Source: Nitrosarchaeum sp.
Lineage (GTDB): Archaea > Thermoproteota > Nitrososphaeria > Nitrososphaerales > Nitrosopumilaceae
Direction: 5' to 3'
DNA length: 64,000 bases
Assembly (NCBI RefSeq): GCF_035968265.1
Contig: NZ_JAVYIM010000004.1
Location: forward strand, 124,001 to 188,000
Shown one piece after another: positions 8,347 to 17,283 of this stretch; the first letter of the stretch is position 1; each line of letters begins with the position of its first letter. Below the pieces are notes generated by a model. That model did not search any database. It was not told where the DNA came from and saw only the letters and a program-made list of their open reading frames with translations. The position numbers and the translations under genes were made by a program.

Positions 8347-9297
8347 TTATTCTAATTGGTATAAATCTAATTTATAATCAATGCTGCAGTCAGGATGTGT
8401 CCAATCAAGTGTATTTTCTTGAGGAATCATTCCTAATGGATCATATTTTTCAAACTTTGTCATTCCTTGAATAGAAGATAACATTACCACTTTTGATTCA
8501 CTTGAAGATGATGACATATCAATATGTGAGCTAGATTCACCAAGTATTCCATTGGTTAGATTTGAAATTGAATTTAAAACTCCTGCTGGGATGTTGTTTC
8601 CGCCCACTACATAGAGCATTGAATGCTTTACAGAGTGTGGTGGTGCATTTTCGTATAACATTTTAAGTGAATCTCTTAAAGAATCTTCAATTTTTTGACC
8701 ATCTTTACTAGTTGTTAGTATGTTTGTTTCATTTGGAATTTCTGAAGAACTCAATGAACTAACTACATGCATTATTGCATCATTTGCAATTTTGTAACAT
8801 GTCTTTGGGCTTAAATCTGGATTACTTTCTAATAGTGAATCATTATCTAGAACAACTGTACACTGTGAATCTGTTTTTACTCTTTTTAACGAAATGCCTG
8901 AATTGAAAATTCTATCTTTTTCATATTTGAATGGCATTATCGCAAATGAAATTAGCCCTTTGTTTGACTCTTTACAAATTTCTGAGACTACAGGAGATAT
9001 TGCAGAACCTGTTTTTCCTGCTAAATTAGTCATAAGTATGATTGTAGAATAATTTGAAATTTTGGACTTTATCTGGTCTGCCACTTTGTATGTTGATCCT
9101 CTGATTAACTGAACAGATGGATTGATGACTGAATCTGTAGAGACCTTGATTGAATCATTTCCTGACTGTAGGTCTTTTTGATCATTGCTGATAATTAGGC
9201 AATCTGAATTTAGAGTGTCTTTGGCCTGTATTGCTAATTTTGAGCCTGCACCGCCTAAGCCAATAATTAAGATCGGTTCTTTTACTTGAAAAGTCAT
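8347..9297 (-). CDS. FtsZ/tubulin-family protein, divergent thaumarchaeal type
   Basis: 316 aa. The N-terminus IIGLGGAGSKLA matches the first FtsZ glycine loop, and NLAGKTGSAISPVVSEICKE aligns with the tubulin signature GGGTGTGAAPVIAEIAKE, but the glycine-rich loop is degenerate. I see no NxDFxD-type T7 catalytic loop. Thaumarchaea divide with Cdv/ESCRT proteins, and the lone FtsZ-like protein described from Nitrosopumilus (Nmar_1262, as I recall) is reported as degenerate, so a role in division is doubtful. Downstream of the methylthiotransferase by 73 nt on the same strand. Confidence 0.75.
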   Translation of the reverse strand: MTFQVKEPILIIGLGGAGSKLAIQAKDTLNSDCLIISNDQKDLQSGNDSIKVSTDSVINPSVQLIRGSTYKVADQIKSKISNYSTIILMTNLAGKTGSAISPVVSEICKESNKGLISFAIMPFKYEKDRIFNSGISLKRVKTDSQCTVVLDNDSLLESNPDLSPKTCYKIANDAIMHVVSSLSSSEIPNETNILTTSKDGQKIEDSLRDSLKMLYENAPPHSVKHSMLYVVGGNNIPAGVLNSISNLTNGILGESSSHIDMSSSSSESKVVMLSSIQGMTKFEKYDPLGMIPQENTLDWTHPDCSIDYKLDLYQLE

Positions 9298-9370
9298 TTC
9301 AAGTGTTATTCTCTGATTTGGATAAAAAACCTTCTTACGTTATTTTAATCAAATCTTCAATCTAAAAAAA

Positions 9371-10639
9371 TTAGCTTACGATCTTTCCAAGAATACTGTG
9401 CGTAGTTGCATCTGTTATTTCGACTGTATGAGTTTGACCGATCTTAATTTTGTCTTTTACAAATACTGATTTGTATGCATCGTTTCTTCCTTTGATGCCT
9501 TCATTAGTCTCTTCATCAAACAAAACTTTACCTCTCCAACCGATCCATTTTTGGTTATTCTCTAATGAGATTTCATTTATTTGATTGAAGATGATTCTGC
9601 TTCTTCTTTTTACCTCTGACGCTTCTATCTGTTCCCATTCTGCAGCTTCCGTACCTGGTCTTGCACTATACTTTGAAAGATTCACGATGTCTGGGCGTAT
9701 TTCATTAATGAGTTCGAATGTTTTCTCAAAATCTTCATTAGTCTCTGATGGAAATCCTACTATGACATCAGTTGAAATTGTAAAGTTTTCAAATCGTTCT
9801 TTGGCTTTTTTTACTACTTCTTTGACCGTGTTTACAGTATGACCTCGTTTCATATCGTTTAGGACTTTGTTGCTGCCGCTCTGCACAGGAATGTGTAGAA
9901 ATTTGTAAACTTTATCACTATCAAATGACTTTATCAATTCCTCCTTTATTCTTGGCATGTACATTGGGTTCATCATTCCTACTCTTATCATAAAATCCTC
10001 TGGAATCTCTGATACTGCATTTATCAAAGTAGGCAAATCTGTATTGATATCCAAACCATAACATCCATTATCTGTAGAAGTTAACCAAATTTCTTTACAT
10101 CCTTCACTTATTTCAGTTTCAACCTGTCTGACGATATCTCCTAATCTATAACTTTTGAGATCCCCTTTAGATAATTTGGTCTGACAAAAAGTACATTCAC
10201 TCATACAACCACTTGCAATTTCAATAATTCCGATTACTGGATTCAGTCTTACTTTTGGTAATCCTACTTTTGATAGATCAGAATCTTCTAGTGCTATCTG
10301 TTTTATTCCTCTTAATGTTGAATCTATAACTTGTAATGTCTTTCCTAATGAGTTTGGTCCTAGTAAGCTTGCTCTTTGAGTGATCTTCTCTACTGTGCTT
10401 TGTTCAGCCTTTGGAAGACAACCTGCTACAACTAACGGTTTTGATTTCAGAGAATTAATTCGATGCATCATTTTATTTGCAGTTGAATCTTTTACCGAAC
10501 ATGTTACTACTATGTTCAAATCTGATTCTGAAGAATCTTTGACTAGTGTATGACCTCCATTTACAATTAATCCTGAAATCATTTCCGAGTCTGCAAAACT
10601 AGCAGAACATCCGTATGCTTCTACGAAAATCTTTGCCAT
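9371..10639 (-). CDS. tRNA t6A37 methylthiotransferase (MtaB/CDKAL1 type)
   Basis: 422-aa radical SAM enzyme that would convert t6A37 of ANN-decoding tRNAs to ms2t6A. Domain order: UPF0004 with three cysteines for the auxiliary 4Fe-4S cluster (YGCSASFADSE, VTCSVKDS, VAGCLPKA), the radical SAM motif CMSECTFC (CxxxCxxC) near residue 145, and a C-terminal TRAM domain. The archaeal/eukaryotic e-MtaB subgroup has this size. Starts 3 nt after the fumarase stop, so the two are one operon. Confidence 0.9.
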   Translation of the reverse strand: MAKIFVEAYGCSASFADSEMISGLIVNGGHTLVKDSSESDLNIVVTCSVKDSTANKMMHRINSLKSKPLVVAGCLPKAEQSTVEKITQRASLLGPNSLGKTLQVIDSTLRGIKQIALEDSDLSKVGLPKVRLNPVIGIIEIASGCMSECTFCQTKLSKGDLKSYRLGDIVRQVETEISEGCKEIWLTSTDNGCYGLDINTDLPTLINAVSEIPEDFMIRVGMMNPMYMPRIKEELIKSFDSDKVYKFLHIPVQSGSNKVLNDMKRGHTVNTVKEVVKKAKERFENFTISTDVIVGFPSETNEDFEKTFELINEIRPDIVNLSKYSARPGTEAAEWEQIEASEVKRRSRIIFNQINEISLENNQKWIGWRGKVLFDEETNEGIKGRNDAYKSVFVKDKIKIGQTHTVEITDATTHSILGKIVS

Positions 10640-10642
10640 GAT

Positions 10643-12004
10643 TTATCTAAACAGTGCATCAATTTCTTTATTGTCCATCAGTTTCTTTGATGTAACTAAT
10701 TCTCTAATTGATTTTCCAGTTTTTAGAGACTCTTTGAATAGTTCTGCAGATTTTAGATAACCAATCTTTGGTGTGAGAAGTGTTACAATAACTGGACTGT
10801 TTTCTATGTTACTTTGAAGTTTTTCTTTGTTTGCAGATAATCCGTCAATTAAATTTGCAGAAAATATTGGTAAGAAATTTTTCAACATGTCAGTAGATTC
10901 AAGCATGCACTTTAGCATGCCTGGCATCATTACATTTAGTTCAAACTGTCCACTTTGTGCTGCATATGATACGGCTGTATCATTTCCGATTATGTTAAAA
11001 CAAATCATGTTCATGCATTCTGCTAGTGAGGGGTTTACCTTGCCTGGCATAATGGATGAACCTGCGTGCACCGCAGGAATTCCTAATTCCGATAGACCTG
11101 CAATTGGACCTGATGCCATTAATCTAATATCGTTTGCAAGTTTGTTAATTTCAAGTGCTAAATTACGTAATGCCCCTGAAAGATTTGCTACTGCAAATTT
11201 ACTTTGTAATCCAAACTGCATATCTTTTTCTGGAACTAGGGATAATTTTGAAATCTTTGCCAATTCTGTTATTGCAATTTTTCTATAACCTTTTGGAGTA
11301 TTAGCTCCAGTGCCAACTGCAGTTCCTCCTAATGCTACGTTTTGTAATTCTTTTTGTGATGAAACTATTACATTTCGTGCTTTAGTGATGGATGTGGCAT
11401 AAGCTGTAAATTCACTTCCAAGTGTTACTGGTAATGCATCCATCAAATGGGTTCTTCCAATTTTTTTAAATGATGAAAATTCTTTTGCTTTTTTTGTTAA
11501 TGATTTTATTAATGTGTCAATTGTTGGAATTGCATCTTTTAGATTAATTAGAATTGCAACATGCATTGCAGTTGGATAAGTATCGTTACTTGACTGTGAC
11601 ATGTTTACATGATCATTTGGATGTAGATGTTGATATTGGCCTTTCTTTTTGTGTAGTATTTCTAAGGCAACATTTGCAATGACTTCATTTGAATTCATGT
11701 TGAAAGCAGTTCCAGCACCTGAATTGATCATATCAATTACAAATTGGTCTGTGAATTTTCCTGCCAATATTTTATCACATGCAGAAACTATTGCATTTCC
11801 ACGTTTTGCATCAATTGCCTTTGTCTTCATGTTTGCAATTGCAGCAGATCTTTTTATCATGACAAATGATTTTATTAAATTTGGATGTGCTTTGTTTCCT
11901 GTTACATGATATTGTTTAACTGCTCTTCCTGTAAATGCTCCATAATATGCGTCAGAAGGAATTTTGACTTTGCCTAGTGAATCTTCATCTAATCTAAATT
12001 TCAT
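10643..12004 (-). CDS. fumC: Class II fumarate hydratase
   Basis: 453-aa fumarase/aspartase superfamily enzyme interconverting fumarate and malate, expected in the TCA reactions and the 3-hydroxypropionate/4-hydroxybutyrate cycle. The signature loop GSSIMPGKVNPS (about residues 315-326) and the substrate-site segment MSQSSNDTYPT are present. Fumarase is favoured over aspartase, but the superfamily members are close and an aspartate ammonia-lyase cannot be fully excluded. ATG start at 12004, divergent from nirK. Confidence 0.85.
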   Translation of the reverse strand: MKFRLDEDSLGKVKIPSDAYYGAFTGRAVKQYHVTGNKAHPNLIKSFVMIKRSAAIANMKTKAIDAKRGNAIVSACDKILAGKFTDQFVIDMINSGAGTAFNMNSNEVIANVALEILHKKKGQYQHLHPNDHVNMSQSSNDTYPTAMHVAILINLKDAIPTIDTLIKSLTKKAKEFSSFKKIGRTHLMDALPVTLGSEFTAYATSITKARNVIVSSQKELQNVALGGTAVGTGANTPKGYRKIAITELAKISKLSLVPEKDMQFGLQSKFAVANLSGALRNLALEINKLANDIRLMASGPIAGLSELGIPAVHAGSSIMPGKVNPSLAECMNMICFNIIGNDTAVSYAAQSGQFELNVMMPGMLKCMLESTDMLKNFLPIFSANLIDGLSANKEKLQSNIENSPVIVTLLTPKIGYLKSAELFKESLKTGKSIRELVTSKKLMDNKEIDALFR

Positions 12005-12082
12005 ATTGATTTTTCTTTATTTTACCATTATTCATTCTTTTTCTAGTGATTTTTTTTTATTTTTAGGTAGTAAAATGGGAAT

Positions 12083-12090
12083 TATTATAT
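12083..12090 (+). promoter_or_regulatory. TATA box of nirK
   Basis: TATTATAT in an A/T-rich block. About 26 nt from its centre leads to roughly 12112, just before the ATG at 12115 and well after the ATG at 12091. It therefore supports the shorter NirK start with a nearly leaderless mRNA. Confidence 0.5.
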
Positions 12091-12114
12091 ATGAAACATG
12101 AATCACGTTGCATA

Positions 12115-13527
12115 ATGAATAAGCGTATCAGTATGCTCTTTACTATTGCAGCAGTCGCTGTAATGGGGGCAACCTTATTCGGAAGCACATACACACAAAC
12201 CCAAATTGGTGGACAATCACTTGACGTTTCAAAAATGAACGCCGATGTAATTGAACAAATCCACCAAATGGGCGGTTTACAGCTTGTAATGCCAGAGGCA
12301 TTCGCAGAAACTGATTGTGGCGCATTAGCAGACTCTGGACGAAATGTCGTAGAGTTCAACTTGACTGGTGAAAGTGTTACCCTTCCAATCATGGGAGGAA
12401 AGACATTCAATGCAATGACCTTTAGTGGACAAGTCCCAGGACCAACACTAAGAGTTACTCAGGGTGATGTCGTAAAAATGACACTAACAATCCCAGCAGA
12501 TGAAGTTACTGGGCACGGTAACGACATGCATGCATCACAAATGTCTGCAGGAAACTTTGAATCCGTTAATCCGGGTGAAACAAGTCAATACTGCTACATT
12601 GCAGAAGCAGCTGGTACTTTCAAGTACCATTGTTCTGGTGTAAAACTCATTGGAATGGATCAACACGTTCTTTCCGGCATGTACGGACTTGCAATAGTTG
12701 ACCCAATCGATGGTTACAACAAATTAATGGTCGAGAAAACAGCAGTTAGTAATGGCCAAGTAACATTGGACAGACAGTTCTACGATGCAGATGCATTAGA
12801 GTTCACACTCCAATACAACCAATTGTACCTTACACCTGAAGGTAATTATGATGCCGGAAAAATGTTCGGACATCAAAACACCGCTACAGTTGTAAACGGA
12901 ATGCAATTTGGTTATGTACCAAACATGTTACATAACATCCTTGTAAAAGGCGATGCAAACAAGAACATCTTTGTTGCACAACCATGGAATGGACTTGAAC
13001 ACAAGCAGTACCAATCACAACTCTTATTTGTTGAAAATGATCAGCATGTAAGACTCTTTGTTGAAAACCAAGGTAACGAACCAGTATTTTTCCACATTGT
13101 TGGTGAAATCTTGGACAGAGTTACACAAGGTAACAGAGTACAATCCGCAGCAACTGAAACATGGTTACTCGGTGGCTCACAAGGAATGATTGTTGACTTG
13201 GTATTTGACGAACCAGGTGCATATGCAGCAGTTAATCACGACTATGCAGCAATTTACACTGGCGCAGCTACAGTATTTGTAGCAGGTGATCCATTTGGAT
13301 TGAATCCAAGATTGGTTGATGCAGGAGTAATTCCAGCACCAGTTCCATCATATGCTTACGCATTGGGTAACCCAAGTGATGCTGTCCCTCCAATGGGAAT
13401 GAACAGCATTGCACATCCAGCAGTAAACATTCATGGTCTATACACTGATGAAGTAGCTTCTGAAATGAAAGATGCAGGTATGATTCCTTTATGGGAAGTA
13501 ATACCAACATTACCACCAGTACCTTAG
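12115..13527 (+). CDS. nirK: Copper-containing nitrite reductase, AOA NirK
   Basis: Secreted multicopper oxidase-like protein reducing nitrite to NO, about 470 aa. Residues 1-25 form a signal peptide. Ligands in NirK spacing are visible: HGNDMH (type 1 H134, catalytic D137, type 2 H139), YHC (type 2 H172, type 1 C173), then H184 and M189. A later VFFHIVGE supplies the third type 2 histidine. The frame has an earlier ATG at 12091, but the TATA box fits 12115. AOA express NirK at very high level and use NO in ammonia oxidation. Codons are better conserved and slightly more GC-rich than the neighbours, as for highly expressed genes. A T-rich tract at 13545-13560 probably terminates it. Confidence 0.95.
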   Translation: MNKRISMLFTIAAVAVMGATLFGSTYTQTQIGGQSLDVSKMNADVIEQIHQMGGLQLVMPEAFAETDCGALADSGRNVVEFNLTGESVTLPIMGGKTFNAMTFSGQVPGPTLRVTQGDVVKMTLTIPADEVTGHGNDMHASQMSAGNFESVNPGETSQYCYIAEAAGTFKYHCSGVKLIGMDQHVLSGMYGLAIVDPIDGYNKLMVEKTAVSNGQVTLDRQFYDADALEFTLQYNQLYLTPEGNYDAGKMFGHQNTATVVNGMQFGYVPNMLHNILVKGDANKNIFVAQPWNGLEHKQYQSQLLFVENDQHVRLFVENQGNEPVFFHIVGEILDRVTQGNRVQSAATETWLLGGSQGMIVDLVFDEPGAYAAVNHDYAAIYTGAATVFVAGDPFGLNPRLVDAGVIPAPVPSYAYALGNPSDAVPPMGMNSIAHPAVNIHGLYTDEVASEMKDAGMIPLWEVIPTLPPVP

Positions 13528-13601
13528 ATAGGTACTAAATTCAACTTTTTCTATTTTTCTATTCTTAATGAGTTATATTCTGTAGTTTTTTTCTTAATTA
13601 C

Positions 13602-14534
13602 ATGGGATTTGATGATTCTGTTTTAATTTGTGATGAAGTAGATCCAGTTTTGAATAAGATATTGCAAGATGATGGATTGAAAGTTTCTTACGAGCCAAAA
13701 ATTACTCCTGAACAGATTAAAGAAAAAATTTCTACTTTCAATATCGTAATTGTTCGAAGTCGAACTACTATAACACGAGAGATGATTGAGAAAGCTGATA
13801 AATGTAAAATCATAGCTCGGGTTGGAGTTGGATTGGATAACGTTGATCAAGTTGCAGCTAAAGAGAAGAACATTAGAGTAATTAATGCTGCAGAAGGTGC
13901 AATGAATGCTGTTGCAGAATTAGTTTTGGGATTTATGCTGACTTTGTCTAGGCAAACAGCAAGAGGTGATAGAGCAATTAGAAATGGTCAGTGGTTGAAA
14001 AATGAATTAAAAGGAACAGAGCTTAGAGGCAAGTATCTTGGAATTATTGGATTAGGGAACATTGGAAAAAGATTAGGACGACTTGCAAGAGGATTAAACA
14101 TGAATATTATTGGCTATGATGTAGTTCCAATTGATGAAGAGTTTGCCAAAGAAGTTGGATTGATGAAAGCTGATCTAGATACATTGCTACAAAGTTCTGA
14201 TTACATTTCAATTCATGTGCCTTTGTTAGACTCTACATATCATTTGATTAACGCTCAAAAAATGACTACCATGAAAAAGACTGCAAAAATTATCAATACT
14301 TCACGAGGTGGAGTAGTTGATGAAGATGCTTTGTATGAAGCAATCAAAAATGGTAATTTGGGCGGTGCCGCTTTAGATGTCTTTGAGAAAGAGCCTGCAA
14401 TAGGAAACAAATTAGCCGAATTGGATAATGTGATTCTAACTCCTCATATTGGGGCTCAGACAAAGGAGGCTCAATCTTTGGCAGCCAACATAATTGGGGA
14501 GAAAATTATTCAGATTTTGCGTGGCGTAATCTGA
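13602..14534 (+). CDS. serA: D-3-phosphoglycerate dehydrogenase-type 2-hydroxyacid dehydrogenase
   Basis: 310-aa NAD-dependent D-2-hydroxyacid dehydrogenase. Seen: Rossmann motif GLGNIGKRLGRLARG (about residue 147), TSRGGVVDEDAL with the substrate arginine, and the catalytic histidine in TPHIGAQT. It lacks the C-terminal ACT or ASB regulatory domains, as in short SerA proteins. First step of serine synthesis is the likely role; other 2-hydroxyacid substrates are possible. Convergent with nothing, single gene downstream of nirK. Confidence 0.85.
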   Translation: MGFDDSVLICDEVDPVLNKILQDDGLKVSYEPKITPEQIKEKISTFNIVIVRSRTTITREMIEKADKCKIIARVGVGLDNVDQVAAKEKNIRVINAAEGAMNAVAELVLGFMLTLSRQTARGDRAIRNGQWLKNELKGTELRGKYLGIIGLGNIGKRLGRLARGLNMNIIGYDVVPIDEEFAKEVGLMKADLDTLLQSSDYISIHVPLLDSTYHLINAQKMTTMKKTAKIINTSRGGVVDEDALYEAIKNGNLGGAALDVFEKEPAIGNKLAELDNVILTPHIGAQTKEAQSLAANIIGEKIIQILRGVI

Positions 14535-14632
14535 TTTCTGCGTAAACTAGAAGAATAACCCAAAAAAGCTTGACTGATACGTGATTAAATATCGCCTCAT
14601 TCTTTTTAAGATGGATTTTGTAGAAACTCCTT

Positions 14633-15472
14633 ATGCGAAGTCAAGGTATGAGTGCACAATCTGACCGACTAGGAAGAATGCCAAGTTTGGGTTCACTTGC
14701 AAAAATCTCCGTTGGATTAATTTTAATTGCAATCGTTTCTTCGGCTTTTGTTTATGCAGAGACCTCAACTGTTGAGGTAAATGGAGTCTCTTATGATGTT
14801 GATTATACTGGCACAGAAGTAACTGTTTCTTCAATGACTGCTGATGCTGATTTTGTTTCTTTAATTATTGAAGTGGATGTTACAGGTTCTCCGGGAACTT
14901 TGGAAATTACACTAGATAGAAACTTTTTTGATTCTGTTTATCAAGGTGAAGATGATGACTTTATCGTTTTAGTTGATGGTGATGAGCCAGAATATTCTGA
15001 AACAAATACCACAGATCAAAGTAGAACTCTAAGCATTTCCTTGCCTTTTGGAACTGAAGAGATTGAAATTATTGGCTCTCAATTTGGTTCATCTGAAGAT
15101 ACACCAGTAGAGGAAGAAGTTATTCAACCTGAAGAAGAAGTAACTCCACCAGTAGAGGAAGAAGTTATTCAACCTGAAGAAGAGGAAGAAACAATTCCTA
15201 CACCTATTGAGAAACCAGTCGATGAGAAACCAAAGACAGAATGTGGACCTGGAACAATTCTACAAGATGGCGTTTGTGTTTTAGATGAAAGATGCGGACC
15301 TGGAACTGTTCTTGAAGATGGTGCGTGTGTAGTAGAACCAGTTACAGAGTCTGAAGTTGCACCTCAAGGATTAGGAAAACAACTAGTCATTGGAGTTATT
15401 GCAGGATTTATTATCGCAGGTATTGTTGGACTTGTTTTGGCTATAATGTCAAAAGCAAGTAAGAGTAAATAA
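14633..15472 (+). CDS. Secreted/membrane-anchored protein with Glu-Pro linker and Cys-Gly repeats
   Basis: 279 aa, unrecognised family. A basic N-terminus is followed by a hydrophobic segment (about residues 25-42) ending VYAE, typical of a signal sequence. Then comes a beta-rich domain of about 120 aa, an acidic linker with repeated PVEEEVIQPEEE units, two CGPGTxLxDGxCV repeats, and a C-terminal transmembrane helix with a short Lys-rich tail. This architecture suggests a cell-surface protein anchored at the C-terminus with the domain held off the membrane. Confidence 0.75.
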   Translation: MRSQGMSAQSDRLGRMPSLGSLAKISVGLILIAIVSSAFVYAETSTVEVNGVSYDVDYTGTEVTVSSMTADADFVSLIIEVDVTGSPGTLEITLDRNFFDSVYQGEDDDFIVLVDGDEPEYSETNTTDQSRTLSISLPFGTEEIEIIGSQFGSSEDTPVEEEVIQPEEEVTPPVEEEVIQPEEEEETIPTPIEKPVDEKPKTECGPGTILQDGVCVLDERCGPGTVLEDGACVVEPVTESEVAPQGLGKQLVIGVIAGFIIAGIVGLVLAIMSKASKSK

Positions 15473-15473
15473 T

Positions 15474-15983
15474 CTAACAACTTAATTTCTCATTATTCAT
15501 TAAATTACTAAATTCAAATCCTGAATATTGTAAAGTGGTAGTATATGGAATTATTCCAATAATTGGAGTACTGATGTTTACCGTTACATACAACTTGTTT
15601 GGGTCTATTCTGATATCCCCTCCATCAAATTCAAAATCTAAGTTCATGAACACATATTGCGCTGAGGTAAATTCTTCAGAGGAAAATACTCCTTTTTGAA
15701 TAGCAGCTGATGTTGGGTTTATTGTGAGTGGGTATACGGTAAATATTCCGTTTTGTTTCATATCATAAAAAGTAATTATTTCAAATTTTTTAAAACTCGA
15801 CCAATATGGCATTGTATTACAAAATTCTACATCTCCGCCATTTGATAATTCAAAAAAACTAAACTTGTCTTCACTCCATTTGAATTGTAACTGCTCTGCT
15901 GCAAAGATATTCAAAATAGAGTATGCAAATGGAATTATTATTACAATTATTGCTACTAGTGTTATCTTTGAGTATCGATTCAT
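15474..15983 (-). CDS. Thaumarchaeal secreted hypothetical protein
   Basis: 169 aa. Residues 7-29 are one hydrophobic segment ending in IFAAEQ, consistent with signal peptide or anchor; the remainder is beta-rich with few charges. It starts 3 nt after the stop of the WV-module protein upstream, so both are co-transcribed. I do not recognise the fold. Confidence 0.65.
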   Translation of the reverse strand: MNRYSKITLVAIIVIIIPFAYSILNIFAAEQLQFKWSEDKFSFFELSNGGDVEFCNTMPYWSSFKKFEIITFYDMKQNGIFTVYPLTINPTSAAIQKGVFSSEEFTSAQYVFMNLDFEFDGGDIRIDPNKLYVTVNISTPIIGIIPYTTTLQYSGFEFSNLMNNEKLSC

Positions 15984-15986
15984 TTT

Positions 15987-16616
15987 TTAAATTACAATAA
16001 TTTCTTTGTTAATTAAATATTGGATTGCTTTTGCTGCCTCGCCATCTGAAATTTTCTCTTCAAGCCACCATGCAACTACATTTTTTACCCAACTTGGTAT
16101 GTGAATGTCTTGAAGATTCTTTTCACTTATGTTATCTGAAATATTGATTACTTTTTTATCTACAAATTTATTTATTGCATCTATGAAAAATCCATCTGAT
16201 ATCTGGTTGTTAATCCAACTAAATGCAAACTGTTTCATTACAGTTGAAATGCAAACATTTTCTGAATCCAACAAATCAAATGATATCGTATCTTCTCCGC
16301 CTGAATATTCTACATCTAAAGTATATTTTCCTGGAGGAAAAATTTCTGCCTCAAATGGCATCACAGATGGAATTGGAGTTTCTAAATTAGATATTGGAAT
16401 TGGAATTGCACTACTTCCTTTTCCTGCTTGGTCTGTGATGTGTAAAATTGCCGGGTCTCCTGTAATTTCAGAGACTCTGATGGTGTAAAATAATTTTTCA
16501 CAATAATTGTAAGTGGTCTTCTCCATTACAATTTCAACAGAGGGTATGGCGTAAACACTTGGTACAGTGCCAAAGACTACCAATGCCATGATGAGTATCC
16601 CTTGCTTTGCCTTCAT
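15987..16616 (-). CDS. Secreted protein with C-terminal W-x-WW helical modules
   Basis: About 209 aa starting at the ATG at 16616 (MKAKQGILIMALVVFG signal peptide). The frame is open to 16652, but that adds 12 non-signal residues. A beta-sandwich-like domain is followed by two related helical modules: FSWINNQISDGFFIDAINKF and IPSWVKNVVAWWLEEKISDG with AIQYLINKEIIVI. The same module closes the protein at 59755-60762. It recurs in many thaumarchaeal exported proteins; its function is not known to me. Confidence 0.7.
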   Translation of the reverse strand: MKAKQGILIMALVVFGTVPSVYAIPSVEIVMEKTTYNYCEKLFYTIRVSEITGDPAILHITDQAGKGSSAIPIPISNLETPIPSVMPFEAEIFPPGKYTLDVEYSGGEDTISFDLLDSENVCISTVMKQFAFSWINNQISDGFFIDAINKFVDKKVINISDNISEKNLQDIHIPSWVKNVVAWWLEEKISDGEAAKAIQYLINKEIIVI

Positions 16617-16701
16617 CTGATTTTCTTTATGATTACTCAATAAAAATCTCAAATCTATGCTCAGAAATCCTTTTTAATGAAATATTATGACTTGAATTAT
16701 C

Positions 16702-16782
16702 GAGTTTTCTGCGGATGCAAACTCTTTGGGTGCGGTTGAAATGCCCACTCAAGGAGCATTTTTGATATCTTAGCGGATGCTA
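16702..16782 (+). ncRNA. Candidate structured RNA upstream of L15e
   Basis: Intergenic segment of about 47% GC by my count in an AT-rich genome. Hairpin 1: GAGTTT 16702-16707 with AAACTC 16719-16724. Hairpin 2: TTGGGTG 16726-16732 with CACTCAA 16746-16752 (one G-T pair), extended by GG/CC past a bulged C. A short TAGC-GGAT-GCTA hairpin follows at 16771-16782. GCGGATGC occurs twice (16711 and 16773). TTTTTAATG at 16671-16679 is a possible TATA box placing a start near 16701. It could be a small RNA or an untranslated leader; no RNA family matches. Confidence 0.3.
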
Positions 16783-16823
16783 GACGATTTAAGTTATTAA
16801 AGGGTGATTTTACTAAAATCGAT

Positions 16824-17282
16824 ATGCCTAGTATACAAGACAAGACTTGGATCAAACTATGGAAAGATAATACTCCAGAAATTAGAGACAGAGTAGTAGA
16901 ATGGCGTAAAGATAATGCCATTACTCGTATAGATAGACCAAGTCGTTTGCAAAGAGCTCGCAGATTAGGTTACAAAGCAAAACAAGGCATTGTTGTTGTT
17001 AGGATGAGAGTCGGTACTGGTGGTATGCGAAAACAAAGACCAGTTGCTGGAAGAAGACCAAAACATCTTGGTGTTACTAGAATCAAAGCAGATGATGACA
17101 TGAAGACAGTTGCAGTACGAAGAGTACTTGAAAGATATCCAAACATGAAACTTTTAGGTTCATACTTTGTTTACAAAGACGGTATGCATTACTGGTTTGA
17201 AGTTATCTTGGCAGATCCAATGCATCCACGAATTGCACAAGACAAAGAATTACGACAAAGAATTCCTCAAATCACCGCATAA
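16824..17282 (+). CDS. rpl15e: 50S ribosomal protein L15e
   Basis: 152-aa basic large-subunit protein. The core motifs RPSRLQRARRLGYKAKQG, VVRMRVGTGGMRKQRPVAGRRPK and GSYFVYKDGMHYWFEVILADP are diagnostic of L15e. Full length for archaea. TTTAAGTTA at 16788-16796 is a likely TATA box with a start site a few bases before the ATG at 16824. The CFI-box gene begins 1 nt after its stop. Confidence 0.95.
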   Translation: MPSIQDKTWIKLWKDNTPEIRDRVVEWRKDNAITRIDRPSRLQRARRLGYKAKQGIVVVRMRVGTGGMRKQRPVAGRRPKHLGVTRIKADDDMKTVAVRRVLERYPNMKLLGSYFVYKDGMHYWFEVILADPMHPRIAQDKELRQRIPQITA

Positions 17283-17283
17283 A

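Noticed and set aside
14535-14632. CTGA-TAC-GTGATTA resembling D'/C' boxes of a C/D sRNA
   Set aside because: No box C or box D at suitable spacing and no terminal stem; probably chance next to a TATA box.
16726-16752. tRNA T-arm-like hairpin near the L15e gene
   Set aside because: The loop lacks TTCxAAT, there is no acceptor or anticodon arm, and the stem has 9 pairs with a bulge, so no tRNA can be drawn.
17167-17283. Upstream part of the CFI-box protein frame inside L15e
   Set aside because: L15e is certain there; the signal peptide begins after the TTG at 17284.
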